Assembly: GCF_003255815.1 (NCBI RefSeq)
Contig: NC_037677.1
Location: 103,458,583-103,522,582, forward strand
Direction: 5' to 3'
Length of the DNA: 64,000 bases
Origin: Theropithecus gelada
Taxonomy: Eukaryota; Chordata; Mammalia; Primates; Cercopithecidae
Shown here: positions 42,519-54,975 of the stretch, in pieces
Numbering within the stretch: the stretch's first letter is position 1
Layout of the letters: every line of letters begins with the position of its first letter
The notes under the pieces: model-generated
Database searches by the model: none
The model's input: only the letters and a program-made list of their open reading frames with translations
Told to the model about the DNA's origin: nothing
Program-made: the position numbers and the translations under genes

Positions 42519-44105
42519 TTCCCCAATTTACCAATATGATTGACAAATGTAATTGTATTTAAGGTATACAACATAATGTTTTCATATAGGTATACATTTT
42601 GAAATAATTACCACAATCTACTTAATTATATGTCTATTACATCAAACATTAACTGTCTGTCTGTATATGCAGTGAGAACACTTGAGTTCTCTAGCAGCGT
42701 ATTTCAAATATGCATTGCATTAACTAGAGTTACCATGTTGTAAATGAAGTATCCTGAACTTATTCATCCAATAATGAAAAGTTTTTATGCTTTGACTCAT
42801 ATTTCCACTTTCTCCCAACCCCCAGCCACTAGTAAGCACCACTCTACTCTCTGTCACTATGAGTCTGGCTCTTTTATAGATTCCACATGTAAGTGAGATC
42901 ATGCATCATTTGTCTTCCTATGTCTGGCTTATTTCACTTAGCATAATGTTTTCCACGTTAATTCATGTTGTGGTAAAAGGCAGGATTTCCTTTTTTTTTT
43001 TTTTTTTGAGACGGAGTCTTGCTCTGTTGCCCAGGCTGGAGTGCAGTGGCGTGATCTTGGCTCACTGTAAGCTCCGCCCCGCAGGTTCATGCCATTCTCC
43101 CACCTCAGCCTCCCAAGTAGCTGGGACTACAGGCATCCACCACCACCCCAGCTAGTTGTTTTTGTATTTTAGTAGAGACAAGATTTCACCGTTAGCCAGG
43201 ATGGTCTCCATCTCCTGACCTCATGATCTGCCCACCTCGGCCTCCCAAAGTGCTGGGATTACAGGTGTAAGCCACTGCGCCCGGCCAGGATTTCCTTTTT
43301 TTAAGGTTGAATCATATTCCACTGTATATATAATACATTTTCTTTATCCATTGATTTCTCAAACACCTAGTGTTTCCATAACTTGGCTATTGTGAATAAT
43401 GCTGCAATAAACACAGAAGTACAGCTATCTCAAGATAGTGATTTTACTTCCTTTGGACATGCATCCAGGAATAAAATTGCTGGATCTATATGGAGCATGT
43501 TTAATTTCTTAGGAACCACCATATTGTTTTCCATAGTGGCTACCTATTTACATTCCCACCAAAAGTGTACAAGGGTTCCCTTTTCTCCACATTACTTCTT
43601 ATCTTTTGACATTTTGATAAAAACCATCCTAACCGTTGTAAGGTGATATTTCATTGTGGTTTTAAATTGCATTTCCCTGATGATTAGTGATGTTGAACAT
43701 CTTTTCATATACTATTGACTTTTTGTATGCCAGCTCTGTATGCCATTCAGGTCCTTTGCCCATTTTTAATCAGGTTTTTTGTTTAATTTTGCTATTTACT
43801 TGTATAAGTTTCTTATATACTGTGATGATTGTTTCCTCTGCTGTGCAGAAACGTTTTTGATTAATATATTCCCACATTTTGCTTTTGGTGTCTGTGCTTT
43901 TGGTGTCAAATTAAAATAAAATCATTTCTAAGACCAATAATGAGTAGCTTTTCTTCCATGTTTTCTTCTAGGAGTTTCATGGTTTCAGGTCTTATGTTTA
44001 AGTTTTTAATCAATTTTAATTGATTTTCATGTATGATATAAAATAAGGATACAATTTCATTCTTTTGCAAGTGAATGTCCAGTTTCTCCAATGCCATTTG
44101 CTGTA
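42518..44105 (-). mobile_element. L1MB-like fragment nested in the older L1M
   Basis: A second antisense L1 3' region: TTTAAGGTATACAACATAATG, then CATGTAAGTGAGATCATGCA, then GCTATTGTGAATAATGCTGC, then CCAGTTTCTCCAATGCCATT, where it stops. The surrounding L1M resumes at about 44459 (TTTGTATATTTTATATGACA). Nesting shows that this copy is younger than its host. Confidence 0.82.
42991..43286 (-). mobile_element. Alu nested in the L1MB fragment
   Basis: Reverse-complement Alu with the target duplication AGGATTTCCTTTTTT at about 42982 and 43287. This is the third level of nesting here. Confidence 0.97.
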
Positions 44106-44163
44106 TGTCTTTGTATATGTCTTTGTGTATGTCTTTGTGTGTGTGTGTGCTCAAAAATATATA

Positions 44164-44455
44164 TATATTTTTGAGACGGAGTCTTGCTCTGTCGCCCAGG
44201 CTGGAGTACAGTGGCGCGATCTTGGCTCACTGCAAGCTCCGCCTCCCATGTTCACGCCATTCTCCTGCCTCAGCCTCCCGAGTAGCTGGGACTAGAGGCG
44301 CCCACCACCATGCCTGGCTAATTTTTTTTGTATTTTTAGTAGAGAAGGGGTTTCACCGTGTTAGCTAGGATGATCTCGATCTCCTGACCTCGTGATCTAC
44401 CTGCCTTGGCCTCCCAAAGTGCTGGGATTACAGGTGTGAGCCACCACGCCTGGCC
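44164..44455 (-). mobile_element. Alu (AluY-like)
   Basis: Reverse-complement Alu after an AT microsatellite (AATATATATATATTTTTGAG), at the end of the nested L1MB piece. Confidence 0.96.
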
Positions 44456-45719
44456 CTCTTTGTATATTTTATATGACAGGACTTCATCAGATAGGTCTTT
44501 TATAATTTTTTCCCAGTCTGTGGCTTGTCTTCTCATTTATTGGTATTGTCATTCTCAGAGTTTTAAAATTTAATGAAGTCTGGATTATCCATTTTTTTCC
44601 ATAGATTGTGACTTTGGTCTTGTATGTAAAAAGTCATCACCATATCCAAGGTCATGTAGGTTTTCTTCTAGTTATCTTTAGGCGTTTCATAGTTCTGCAA
44701 TTTACATTTAAATCTGTGATACATTTTGAATTAATTTTTGTGAGGGCTGTAAGGTCTGTGTTCCAACTTCCTTTTATTTATATTTATTTATTTTTGCCTG
44801 TAGGTGTCCAGTTGTTTCAGCACCATTTGTTGAAAAGACTTTCTTTTCCTCATTGTATGGGCTTTGGTCTTTTGTCAAAGATCAGTTGACTATATTTATA
44901 TTGTTCTATGTCTGGGCTCTCTACTCTGTTTCATTGATCCATTTGTCTATTCCTTCACACAATAACAAACTGTCTTGATTACTACAGGTTTACAGTAAGT
45001 CTGGAAGTCAGGTAGTGAGTGCTCCAATTTTGTTTCCTTCCCTTGCTACTCATTTGACTATTCTGGGTCTCCTACATCTCCATATAAACTTTACAATTAT
45101 TTGTTAACATCCACAAAATAACTTGCTACATTTTAATTGAGATTGTGTTGAATCTATAGATCAAGTTTAAAAGAACTGACATCTTGGCAATATTTAGTCT
45201 TTCTGTCCATGGATATGGAATATCTTTTCATTTACTTAGCTTTTTAATATCTTTTATCAGAGTTACATAGTTTTCCTCATACAGATCGTATGTGCATATG
45301 TTGTTAAATTTATGTCTATTTTCTTTTTTGGTGTGTTAATGTAAATGGCAATGTGTTTTTAATTTCAAATTCTGCTTGTTCATTACTAGTATATATTACT
45401 TTTTTATATTAACTATAATCTTGCTACAATTACTTACTAGTTTTTTTCATTGTTGTTGATTCTCTAAGATTTTATACATAGATGCTTATGTCTCTGCAAC
45501 AAAGACAGTTTTATTTCTTCCTTTTCAATCTGTATAACTTTTATTACCTTTTCTTGTCTTATTGTATTAGCTAGGACTTCCAGCTGAAAAACAGTGGTGA
45601 GGAGATATTCTTGCCTTGTTCTGATCTTAGTAGAAAAACTTTGAGTTTCTCTCCACTAAGTAAGATGATAGCTGAAGGTATTTTGTAGGTGTTTCTCATC
45701 AATTTAAAAAAGTTCCCTC

Positions 45720-46021
45720 GGCCGGGTGCAGCGGCTCACACCTGTAATCCCAGCACTATGGGAGGCCAAGGCAGGCGGATCACAAGGTCAAGAGGTTCAG
45801 ACCATCCTGGTCAACATGGTGAAACCCTGTCTCTACTGAAAATACAAACATTAGCTGGGAGTGGTGTTGCGCGCCTGTAGTCCCAGCTACTCATGAGGCT
45901 GAGGCAGGAGAATCACTGGAATCTGGGAGGTGGAGTTTGCAGTGAGCCGAGATTGCACCACTGCACTCCAGTCTGGTGACAGAGCGAGACTTTGTCAAAA
46001 AAAAAAAGAGAGAGAGAAAGA
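45720..46021 (+). mobile_element. Alu, nested in L1M
   Basis: Forward Alu in the ORF2 part of the old L1. AAAAAAGTTCCCT before and AAGAAAGTTTCCT after form a decayed target duplication. Confidence 0.96.
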
Positions 46022-47880
46022 AAGTTTCCTCTATTCCTAGGTTGCTGAGAGTTTTTACCATGAATTGGTATCAAGTTTTGTTATTTTCCCTCATCTATTG
46101 GTATATTATGTGATCTTTTTTAGCCTGTTGATGTGATAATTACATTAATTGGTTTTTGAATATTAAACCAGTTTTACATACCTTGGATAAACCCCACTTG
46201 GTCATGACGCACAATTTTTTTCAAACACTATTGGATTGAGGGGTTTTGCATCTTTGTTCATGAGAGATAATTGTCTGTAAGTTTGCTTTTTTCTCCTAAT
46301 GTCATTGTCTGGTTGTAGAAAATTGGCATAATTTATTTCTCAAATGTATGGGAGAATTCACCAGTGAACTGATTGTGCCTGGTGCTTTATGTTTTGGAAA
46401 ATTTTTAATTATTGATTCAATTTCTTTAATAGTTACAAGTCTATTCAGATTTCTACATCTTCTTATATGAGTTTTGACAGATTGTGTCTTTCAAGAAATT
46501 GGTCCACTTCATCTACGTTATTAAATTTGTGAGAAGTGTTTATAATAGTTCTTTATTATCCTTTTAGTATCCATAGCATCTGTAGTGTTCTCTCCTCTTT
46601 CATTTCTGACATTAGTAATTTGTGCCCCCTCTCTTTTTTCTTAGCCTGGCTCGAGGCTTATCCATTTTACTGTTTTTTGTTTTTTTTTCCCCAAAAAAAC
46701 AGGTTTTGGTTTTGTTGATTATCTCTTTTCAGTTTTGTTGATTTATGCTCTTTTTAATTATTTCTTTTCTTCTGCTTATTATAAATTTAATTTGCTCATT
46801 TTCCCCTAATTTTCTGAGGTGGGAGTTTAAATTATTGATTTTATATTTTTTCTTTTTAAATATATACTTTCAACATTGTAAATTCCCCTCTAAGCATGGC
46901 TTTTACAGCATCCCACAAACTTTAATAAGTTATATTTTCATCTTCCTTTACTTCAAATTATAGTTTAACTTCTCTTGAGATTTTTTTCTTTGATCTATGT
47001 GATATTTAGAAACACGTTGTTTAATCTCCACTTATTTTGAAAATTTTCAGCTATTTCTTTTATTGATTTCCAGTTTAATTTCATTTTGGTTGAAGAACAG
47101 ACATATAATTTCTATTTGTTTCAGTTTGTTAAGGTGTGTTTTATGGTTCAGAAAGTGGTCTGTCTTATTAAATGTTCCATGTGAGCTTGAGAAGAATGGG
47201 TGATCTATTGGTGCCAGGTGATACTGTCTAGAGATATCAATTTTACCCTGTTGGTTGATGGTGTTGTCGAGTTCAAATATGTCCTTATAATTTTTGCCTA
47301 GTAGATCTGTCCATTTTTGAAACACGATGTTAAGGTCTCCAACTATAATAATGAATTCATCTTTACGCTTGCAGTTCTAATCAGTTTTTGCCTCATGTAT
47401 TTGGACACACTCATGTTAGGCATGTGTATATTAAGGACTTATATGTCTTCTTGGCATATTGACTCCCCTTTATCATTATGTAATGTCCCTCTTTACCTTG
47501 ATAATTTTCTTTGCTCTAAAATCTGCCCTGTGTAAAATTAATATAATGACTCCAAAGACCTTTTAATTAGTGTTAGTGTGGTCTATCATTCTGTGTCCAT
47601 TTACTTTTAATTTGAATATATCTTTATATTTGAAGTGGGTTTCTTGTAGACAACATATATTTAGGGCTTGTTTTTCTGATCCACTCCGTCAATCTATGTC
47701 TTAATTGGTATATTTAGATCACTGACATTTAAAGTGATTATTAACATAGTTGGATTATTACCTACCACATTTTTACTATTTTCTCTTTGTTTCCTTTATT
47801 CTTTGTTCCTATTATCTTTCACATGTTTTCTGCCTTTTGTGGTTTTGAGCATTCTGTATGAATTTATTTTCTCTCCTTTC

Positions 47881-48183
47881 TTTTTTTTTTTTTTTTTTTT
47901 TGAGACAGAGTCTTGCTCTGTCACCCAGGCTGGGGTGCAGTGGCCGGATCTCAGCTCACTGCAAGCTCCGCCTCCCGGGTTTAGACCATTCTCCTGCCTC
48001 AGCCTCCCGAGTAGCTGGGACTACAGGCGCCCGCCACCTCGCCCGGCTAGTTTTTTGTATTTTTTAGTAGAGACGGGGTTTCACCGTGTTAGCCAGGATG
48101 GTCTCGATCTCCTGACCTCGTGATCCGCCCGTCTCGGCCTCCCAAAGTGCTGGGATTACAGGCTTGAGCCACCGCGCCCGGCC
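47881..48183 (-). mobile_element. Young Alu (Old World monkey AluY type)
   Basis: Reverse-complement Alu very close to consensus, with GGCCGGATCTCAGCTCACTG, CGGCTAGTTTTTTGTA and ACAGGCTTGAGCC. Perfect target duplication TATTTTCTCTCCTTTCT at about 47866-47882 and 48184-48200. Confidence 0.98.
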
Positions 48184-48409
48184 TATTTTCTCTCCTTTCT
48201 TAGCCTATTTTTTTTTCTTTTCTTACTCTTTTTAGTGCTTGCTGTAGAGTTTGCAATACATATTTACTACTAATGAAGTTCACTTCTATTAACAACACAC
48301 TACTTCATGGGTAGTGCAAGCACTCTGTCACAACAACATATTCCTAATTCTCCTCCCCAATCCTTGTATTATTGATGTCATTCATTTCACCTGTACATAA
48401 GCATACCTA

Positions 48410-48414
<5 letters not shown>

Positions 48415-48447
<33 letters not shown>
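48415..48447. repeat. (GT)n microsatellite
   Basis: About 15 GT units in the old L1, likely to vary in length between individuals. Confidence 0.95.
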
Positions 48448-49628
48448 AGCATACATAATTGAATACATTGTTGCTATTATTTTGAACAAGGTGGTATCTG
48501 TGAGATTATTACTCAGAAGAATAAAGGTTTTTGTGGTACATTCACTTACTCATTCTGATGCTCTTTTTTTCCTTACATAGATTTGAGTTTCTGTCCTATA
48601 TTGTTTTCCTTCTCTCTGAAGAACTTCTTTTAACATTTATTTCAAAGCAGGTCTACCAGTAACAAATTTCCTCAACTTTTGTCCGTCTGAGAAAAGTCTT
48701 TATCTCTCCTTCACTTTTGAAAGATAATTTTGCAGGGTACAGAATTCTTGGTGTTTCCCATTATTTTTTCCTCTCAACACTTTAAATATTTCATCCCGCT
48801 CTCTTCTTGCCTGTATAGATCTGAGAAGTCAGATGTGTTTTTCATCTTTGCTTCTTTACAGGTAGGTGTTCCTCCTTCTGCCTTAAAAACAGTTTTTTAA
48901 AAAAAATCTTTGATTGTCTGAATTTTGAGTATGATATACCTAGGTGGGGTTATGGTGGTTTTTGTGGTTGTTGTTTTGTTTTTTGACATTTATCCTGATT
49001 AGCGTTCTCTGAGTTTTCTAGATCTGAGGTTTGGGACATTATTTTGCAGACATTCTCAGTTATCATTGCTTCATACATTGCTTGTTTCTTTCTCTCTTTC
49101 TTTCCCTTCCGTTATTTCCATTATACATATATTACACTTTTGTAGTTGCCCCACAGTTGTTGTTCTGTATTTGCACTTTGATGGCCTTTTTTTAAGTTTT
49201 GTAAGTTTCTGTTGAGGTATCGTCAATTTCAGAGATTCTTTTCTCAGTCATGTCCAGTCTACTAATGAGCTCATAGAAGGTATTCTTCATTTCTATTACA
49301 TAGTTTTGATTCCTAGCATTTCTTCTTGATCTTTTCTTAGAATTTCCATCTCTCTGATGACATTATCCATCTGTTCTTCCATATTGTTTGCTTTTCTTGT
49401 TAAAGCCCTTAGCATGTTGATCACACATTCATAAAAATTATCGGTTTTTCTAATTCCAACATTCCTATCATATATGACTCTGGTTCTGATGCTTGTTTAA
49501 TCTTTAGAAACTGGATTGTTCGCCTCTTAGAATGCCTGAACAGCTGATATGAGGTACTAGGTAAAAGGAACCACAGTCAATAGGCCTTTAGTTGTGTGGT
49601 GGTAATACGGGGAGGTGAACAGGGAGGC

Positions 49629-49887
49629 CCTGTCTGGAGTGCAGTGGCGTGATCTCGGCTCACTGCAACCTCAGCCTCCCTGGTTCAAGTCATTCTCCAG
49701 CCTCAGCCTCCCGAGTAGCTGGGATTACAGGCATGCGCCACCGTGTCCAGCTAATTTTTGTACTTTCAGTAGAGACAGGGTTTCACCATATTGGCCAGGC
49801 TGATTTCAAACTCCTGATTTCAGGTGATCTGCCCACCTCGGCCTCCCAAAGTGCTGGGATTACAGGCGTGAGCCACCCCGCCCAGCC
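49629..49887 (-). mobile_element. Alu lacking its 3' end and tail
   Basis: Reverse-complement Alu starting at CTGGAGTGCAGTGGCG, so the terminal 40 bases and poly(A) are missing. L1M sequence flanks it on both sides. Confidence 0.93.
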
Positions 49888-50639
49888 AGGCAAAACACTC
49901 TTTAGTTCTATGATAAACTCTCAGATTTTGGGGGAGCCTTTGCCCCTGGAATGTGAACTTTACCAGTGCTTCTCAGATTTCTTCCCTGCTTAGGTGGAAC
50001 ATAATAGCTAGAAGAAGTTGCAGTTGCTTACTTCCCTTCCCCCTAGTCAGTTATGGTCTGACAGATCCCCAGCAGGTGAGGTTCTGTTAACTACTTTCTC
50101 CTGAGAGCAGATCTTGTTAAGACAGAATGCTCTGGCGTATTTCAAAATGGTTACTTTTGCCCCCTCCCTGCTGGAAGTAGAAAGGTAAGTTCCCCCACCA
50201 ATTGTCACTGTGGGGAGCTGGAAAAGCTCCTGGAGGTAGAACTCACAAAAGTATGAGGGCCCCTCTGACTAGGTCCCCGCGAAGTTCTTAACTCTCAGAC
50301 ATATCCACACTGAGCCTCCAGCAAACCATCAACTACTGTTTAAGTTTTTGTAACTTGGCACTGGTTCCTGTGGAAGTTTCTGCTTGTGAGTTTCTGCTCA
50401 GGTAAATTGTGATTTTCTGTGACTGCCTGTTGGTCTTTCCAATTCGGGGGACAGCATTTGTCCCGTGACTTCACTTGTAGGATGATCTGAACAGAGTTGT
50501 CAATTGTTCAGTTTCTACAGTTTTTAATTGCTAGGAAAATGGACAGACTGTGAACTTCTTACATGCTGGACCAGAAACCAGGAGTTCCCCTCTCTTCCTT
50601 TTAATCAGAAAATCTCTGTCTGGCACCCATTTCCTGATT

Positions 50640-50755
50640 ACTCTAAGTGCCCTGAAAGCAGTCAACATACCTTTGTTCACCGCCAGATCCCCAGTCCCCA
50701 GGACAGTGCTGGCACAATCAGGTGCCTTCTCCGCATGAAGGGTGAATGAATGCCT
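50640..50755 (+). mobile_element. L2 3'-end fragment
   Basis: TTGTTCACCGCCAGATCCCC, AGTCCCCAGGACAGTGCTGG and GTGAATGAATGCC match the end of L2. Confidence 0.75.
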
Positions 50756-51893
50756 AACGGGCACATACTGAACCAAGGATGAGCCAAACTGCTCCTTCAG
50801 TAAGGCTTTAGAAAGCAACAAATATCCTGACCATCTCCTTCCCTATCCAAAACCCCACAGAGGGAAGATTCCTTGTTTCAGACACACAGAGCCATCCTGC
50901 CAAGGTCACAAAGCAAAGACTCAGGCTATAGAGGGAAGCTTGGGCACAGGAAGCATCAGGGCATTACTCAAATCACTGCCAATGAGATGTCCTGAAAGCG
51001 GAACAGTGTTCACCTCTAAATCAAGCAGCTGCTGCGTCTGTGTTTTGTTTCTTTCCTAAGATCATTAAGAGCAGCCACTTTCATTGCTCCTAGTGCATTT
51101 GGCGGCATAAAAATAGCTCTGAAAGCCAAGGGCCATTGGCTGCATCACAGACTCTGTTCCTTAATAACTTAGGATGCATGAGGTTAAAGCAGTGAGAATA
51201 ATTTAGGGTTTGGAAAATGTTTGCGAGTGAGTCGACATTTAAATAACTTCATTATCATTCATTGACAGATTATTTTTAACCTGTCAGTGCAATTGATATT
51301 TCTATTACCATGTTATAACAAACCCCTGCACATTTTAAATACAGTCACTGGATTCCATTCGTCTACCCACTGTCAAGAAAATATCTTCAAATCCATTTTT
51401 CATAATACCTCAAGAATATAATAGGCAATCTACATCAAACGATGACGTGGAGCTGAAGGAAACTGTCTCCTGCTTTCTAAGGATTCTGCCCTGAAATACG
51501 TTTGCCTGTCAGCCTAAACATATAATTTAAATATGCTGCCGAGACATTATGGTGCATCCTGAGCTGAATGAGCTTCCCTCTCTTTCCTGGATTCCCTGAA
51601 CCTTTCAGGTTAACTTGTAGAATTAGCTAAGGGAATTAAATAGGAGGTTAAGGGGAAGTCATGTAAAATTGACATAAAAATATTTCTATTCTGTCATATG
51701 TCACAGAATTTTTAATATCACATCGAAAGCTTTTATTGTTTAAATATAAGTTACTTTTGTGTTAGTAAGTGATAGAAGTTCTCATCTATCTAGCACTCTG
51801 TTCCATTTTTCTTCTCCTAATTATATCTTTATTCTGTGTTCTTGATGTTTCTAGTCATACAGAGCCGGTGAGATAAGAAATTTGGGTGCATTT
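50756..51893. other. Repeat-free block of about 1.1 kb
   Basis: No interspersed repeat is recognised in this block, which is unusual for the right half of the window. It has several compact AT-rich words with TAAT or ATTA cores (GATTATTTTTAACCTGTCAG, AATTTAAATATGCTGCC). It may be conserved non-coding DNA of the SORCS1 intron, which is inference only. Confidence 0.4.
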
Positions 51894-52143
51894 GGCTGGG
51901 GCGCGGTGGCTCACGTCTGTAATCCCAGCACTTTGGGAGGCCGAGGCGGGAGGATCACAAGGTCAGGAGATCGAGACCATCCTGGCTAACACGGTGAAAC
52001 CCTGTCTCTACTAAAAATACAAAAAATTAGCTGGGCGTGAACCTGGGAGGCGGAGCTTGCAGTGAGCCGAGATGGCACCACTGCACTCCAGCCTGGGCGA
52101 CAGAACAACACTCCTTCTCAAAAAAAAAAAAAAAAAAAAAAAA
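51894..52143 (+). mobile_element. Alu with an internal deletion
   Basis: Forward Alu whose right arm jumps from AATTAGCTGGGCGTG to AACCTGGGAGGCGG, losing about 75 bases. Target duplication AAGAAATTTGGGTGCATTT (51875-51893) and a two-mismatch copy at 52144-52162. Confidence 0.96.
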
Positions 52144-52145
52144 AA

Positions 52146-52529
52146 GAAATTTCAGTGCATTTGATTGGGGTTGTGTGCAGACAGTGACTTTTCTGCTGTA
52201 GGTTACCCTTACCACTTACACTGCTGGTTTATTTTTGAGTATAAAAGTAACCTACATTGGCCCTGATACCTGGATCTCTATTTTGCATAAGAAAGAAAGG
52301 GCAAAGTAATTTAAGCAGAGGTCTCCTGTTCATCTTTTTAGGAGCCAATCGGAGTACTATCCTTCACTAGATAATGTCCATGACATCCTTCTTATACAAA
52401 CACACAATTGTCTGTGCCCAGTGTATCCAATATGTACCCTCCACTCTAGTTCTACTGCCATTCCTAGGGCAGGCCATTACTATTTGTGCCGTGGCTAGAA
52501 CTTGTTGCAGTAGTCCAGGGAAATTTACT
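52146..52529. other. Intronic sequence, nothing recognised
   Basis: Unique DNA between an Alu and an L2 region. No exon supported. Confidence 0.4.
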
Positions 52530-53430
52530 AGCAGCTCCCTCTCAGAGATGCGACCTCTCTCATACCTCCATGTCTTTGCAAATGCTATATCCACTGCTAA
52601 GCAGACAAGCTGGCACTGGTGAGGAGGGCAGAGGGCACGTATTCCTTCTCATCTTTTAACATTCTGCTCCACAGTTTTCTTCCAAGGGATGCCACTCCTG
52701 ACCATGCCCATCAACTAGCAGTCAGCCTTTGTTCTTTCTTCCATGACGCCCCGGATTCCCTGGCATTGTATCATCGTCGTCAATGCTCACAGCTGTCTGT
52801 GCTAATAGATCGCATTTTCTAAAGGCAGGGATAGATAATATTTATCCATTTCCTCTTCTTTCAGTTGATCACAATTCATTCATATACTTCAAGGCTGGAC
52901 TCAAATATCCCTTCTTTTTTTTGAGACGGGATCTCGCTCTGTCTCCAGGCTGGAGTGCAGTGGCACGATGTTGGCTCACTGCAACCTCTGCCTCCCGGGT
53001 TCAAGCGATTCTCCTGCCTCAGTTCCCAGAGTAGCTGGGACTACAGGCACATGCCACCATGCCCAGGTAATTTTTGTATTTTTAGTAGAGACGGGTTTTA
53101 CCATGTTGGCCAGGCTGGTCTTGAACTTCTGGTCTCAACTGATCTGCCCGCTTCAGCCTCCCAAAGTGCTGGGATTACAGGCATGAGCCACTGTGCCTGG
53201 CCAATATCCCTTCTTTCATTGAACCTTTTCACATCCCTCTGCTGAATGGAATGCCTCTCTCCTTCATATCACATGTGATTCTTTGAATCTCTCCTTATTG
53301 GCCTTTATATGCTGCCATGTATTACATTTACATGGGTCTGATCTCAGTTACCAGATGGCCATCTACTAGGAGCAAAATGCATTTATGCTTACTCTTCTGC
53401 ATCTCTCTCCACCATTTAGCTGCTTCTTAC
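52530..53430 (+). mobile_element. L2, long copy split by an Alu
   Basis: ACCTCCATGTCTTTGCAAATG, GATGCCACTCCTGACCATGC, CTTTCTTCCATGACGCCCC and TTTTCTAAAGGCAGGGATAG follow the L2 3' region. L2-like sequence resumes after the Alu. The open frames seen here come from this fossil. Confidence 0.6.
52918..53202 (-). mobile_element. Alu, nested in L2
   Basis: Reverse-complement Alu with the perfect target duplication AATATCCCTTCTTT at 52904-52917 and 53203-53216. Confidence 0.97.
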
Positions 53431-53939
53431 AATCCAGAAGGTGCTCAGTGTTGCTACGTTGAACTGAACACACTATCCTGTAAAGTTCTCCTTTATCACC
53501 AGAAAATTTAGTTTGAAAAATTTCACATTTGGGTTTTGCATTTCTTTTTGGAGGGTTTGGGAGCAAGAAAACTTCAGGGCTTCCAACTGAGTTTGTGTTG
53601 GGTAGGAATAATTATGAGACATAAATATAAGAGAGATCAGTGACTCACTAAGGAAGAACTCAAACAAATGCACATGTAAAATGTATTATATATCAGTTTG
53701 TTTAAATGTCTATAAATATAGCTATGGAAAATAAAATGTCCATTTGTCAGTTATAGGGGTAAAGATAAATTAGGAAGGAGAGGACCATATCTTTTCAGCT
53801 TTGTGACATGTTCTATCTTTTGATACAACCCCAATCTCCAGGTAATTCTAGTCTGACAGGTAGAGCATCCTTCATCACACTGGGGTCAAATCTTCATAGG
53901 CTGCATTACCCTACACTCCTAAATTATGTGGTTTATGAA
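53430..53939. other. Intronic sequence, nothing recognised
   Basis: No gene or named repeat visible. Confidence 0.4.
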
Positions 53940-54175
53940 TAATAGTGAATATTTATTGAATGCTTAAGATACCACACACTGGGCTAAGCACTTCACAAGG
54001 ATTACCTCACTGAATTCTCTAAAATCGCACAAGTACTGGTATGATCCACATTTTACAGATGAGGAGACCAAGACTTAAGGAAGATGATCAGCTTGTACGG
54101 TGCCACATAGGCCATATTCATCAATATGGCCTAGATTCAAACTCAGGCAGTTAGGCTCCAAAGTCAGTATGTTTA
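53940..54175 (+). mobile_element. MIR, long copy
   Basis: TTGAATGCTTAAGATACCAC, GCTAAGCACTTCACAAGGA, CACATTTTACAGATGAGGAG, TTCAAACTCAGGCAGTTAGG and CTCCAAAGTCAG follow the consensus over about 230 bases. Confidence 0.87.
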
Positions 54176-54506
54176 ATACAGAGATATGGTGACTTGTCCA
54201 TTTAGATATGGTACTGTTCATAGAACGATGGTAGTGTGTCTGAAAAAGAATAGATTTTTTCCCAGTGGCGCTCCCAGAACTCACATCACCTGCCTTCCAA
54301 ACAAGAAACCACTGCTGTTTGTAATCTTGGTGAGCTGTCATCCTCAATTCAATTTTTTATTAGAATGAGGATCCCTAATCCAAGCTTCTAGTAAACTAGG
54401 AGTTCAACTGTATTGAAGGTAACAGGGATTACTGCAGACTTCTCCCCCAGTTGTGAATGCACCGTACTTGAAATGAAATGGCATACATATACATGTCTTT
54501 TATCTT

Positions 54507-54812
54507 TTTTTTTTTTTTTTTTTTTTTTTTTGAGACAGAGTCTGGCTCTGTCACCCAGGCTGGAGTGCAGTGGCCGCATCTCAGCTCACTGCAAGCTCCG
54601 CCTCCCGGGTTTAGACCATTCTCCTGCCTCAGCCTCCCGAGTAGCTGGGACTACAGGCGCCCGTCACCTCGCCCGGCTAGTTTTTTGTATTTTTAGTAGA
54701 GACGGGGTTTCACCGGGTTAGCCAGGATGGTCTCGATCTCCTGACCTCGTGATCCGCCCGTCTCGGCCTCCCAAAGTGCTGGGATTACAGGCTTGAGCCA
54801 CCGCGCCCGGCC
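54507..54812 (-). mobile_element. Young Alu (Old World monkey AluY type)
   Basis: Reverse-complement Alu with GGCCGCATCTCAGCTCACTG, CGGCTAGTTTTTTGTA and ACAGGCTTGAGCC. Perfect 16-base target duplication ACATGTCTTTTATCTT at 54491-54506 and 54813-54828. Confidence 0.98.
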
Positions 54813-54975
54813 ACATGTCTTTTATCTTAAAGCTCTTGTTAGGAAATGAATTGGAGCTCCAACTGCCCATTATCATGTGCTGTTTCTGCCAGCGTGTTTC
54901 ACTCTCCTCTCACATGGTACTCGGTTGGCTGAAGATAACAGTGTTATTGTCCTGCCTTAAGAATATGCAAAAATA

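Larger units (their letters stand above)
37808..50530 (-). mobile_element. Old L1 (L1MC/L1ME-like), near full length, split by later insertions
   Basis: The reverse complement of a mammalian L1 can be followed from its 3'UTR (TTTAGAGCAGTTTCAGGTCC at 37830) through the ORF2 RT region (about 44460-46960) and the endonuclease region (about 47300-47760) to ORF1 and 5' sequence (about 48540-50530). Successive segments resume in register after each insertion. Removing Tigger1, the L1MB fragment and the Alus leaves roughly 6.4 kb, close to a complete L1. All frames are broken. The exact subfamily is uncertain. Confidence 0.85.

Noticed and set aside
52374..52622. 82-codon frame at an L2 edge
   Set aside because: The opposite strand is open as well and the sequence merges into L2-like DNA. 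No exon boundaries.
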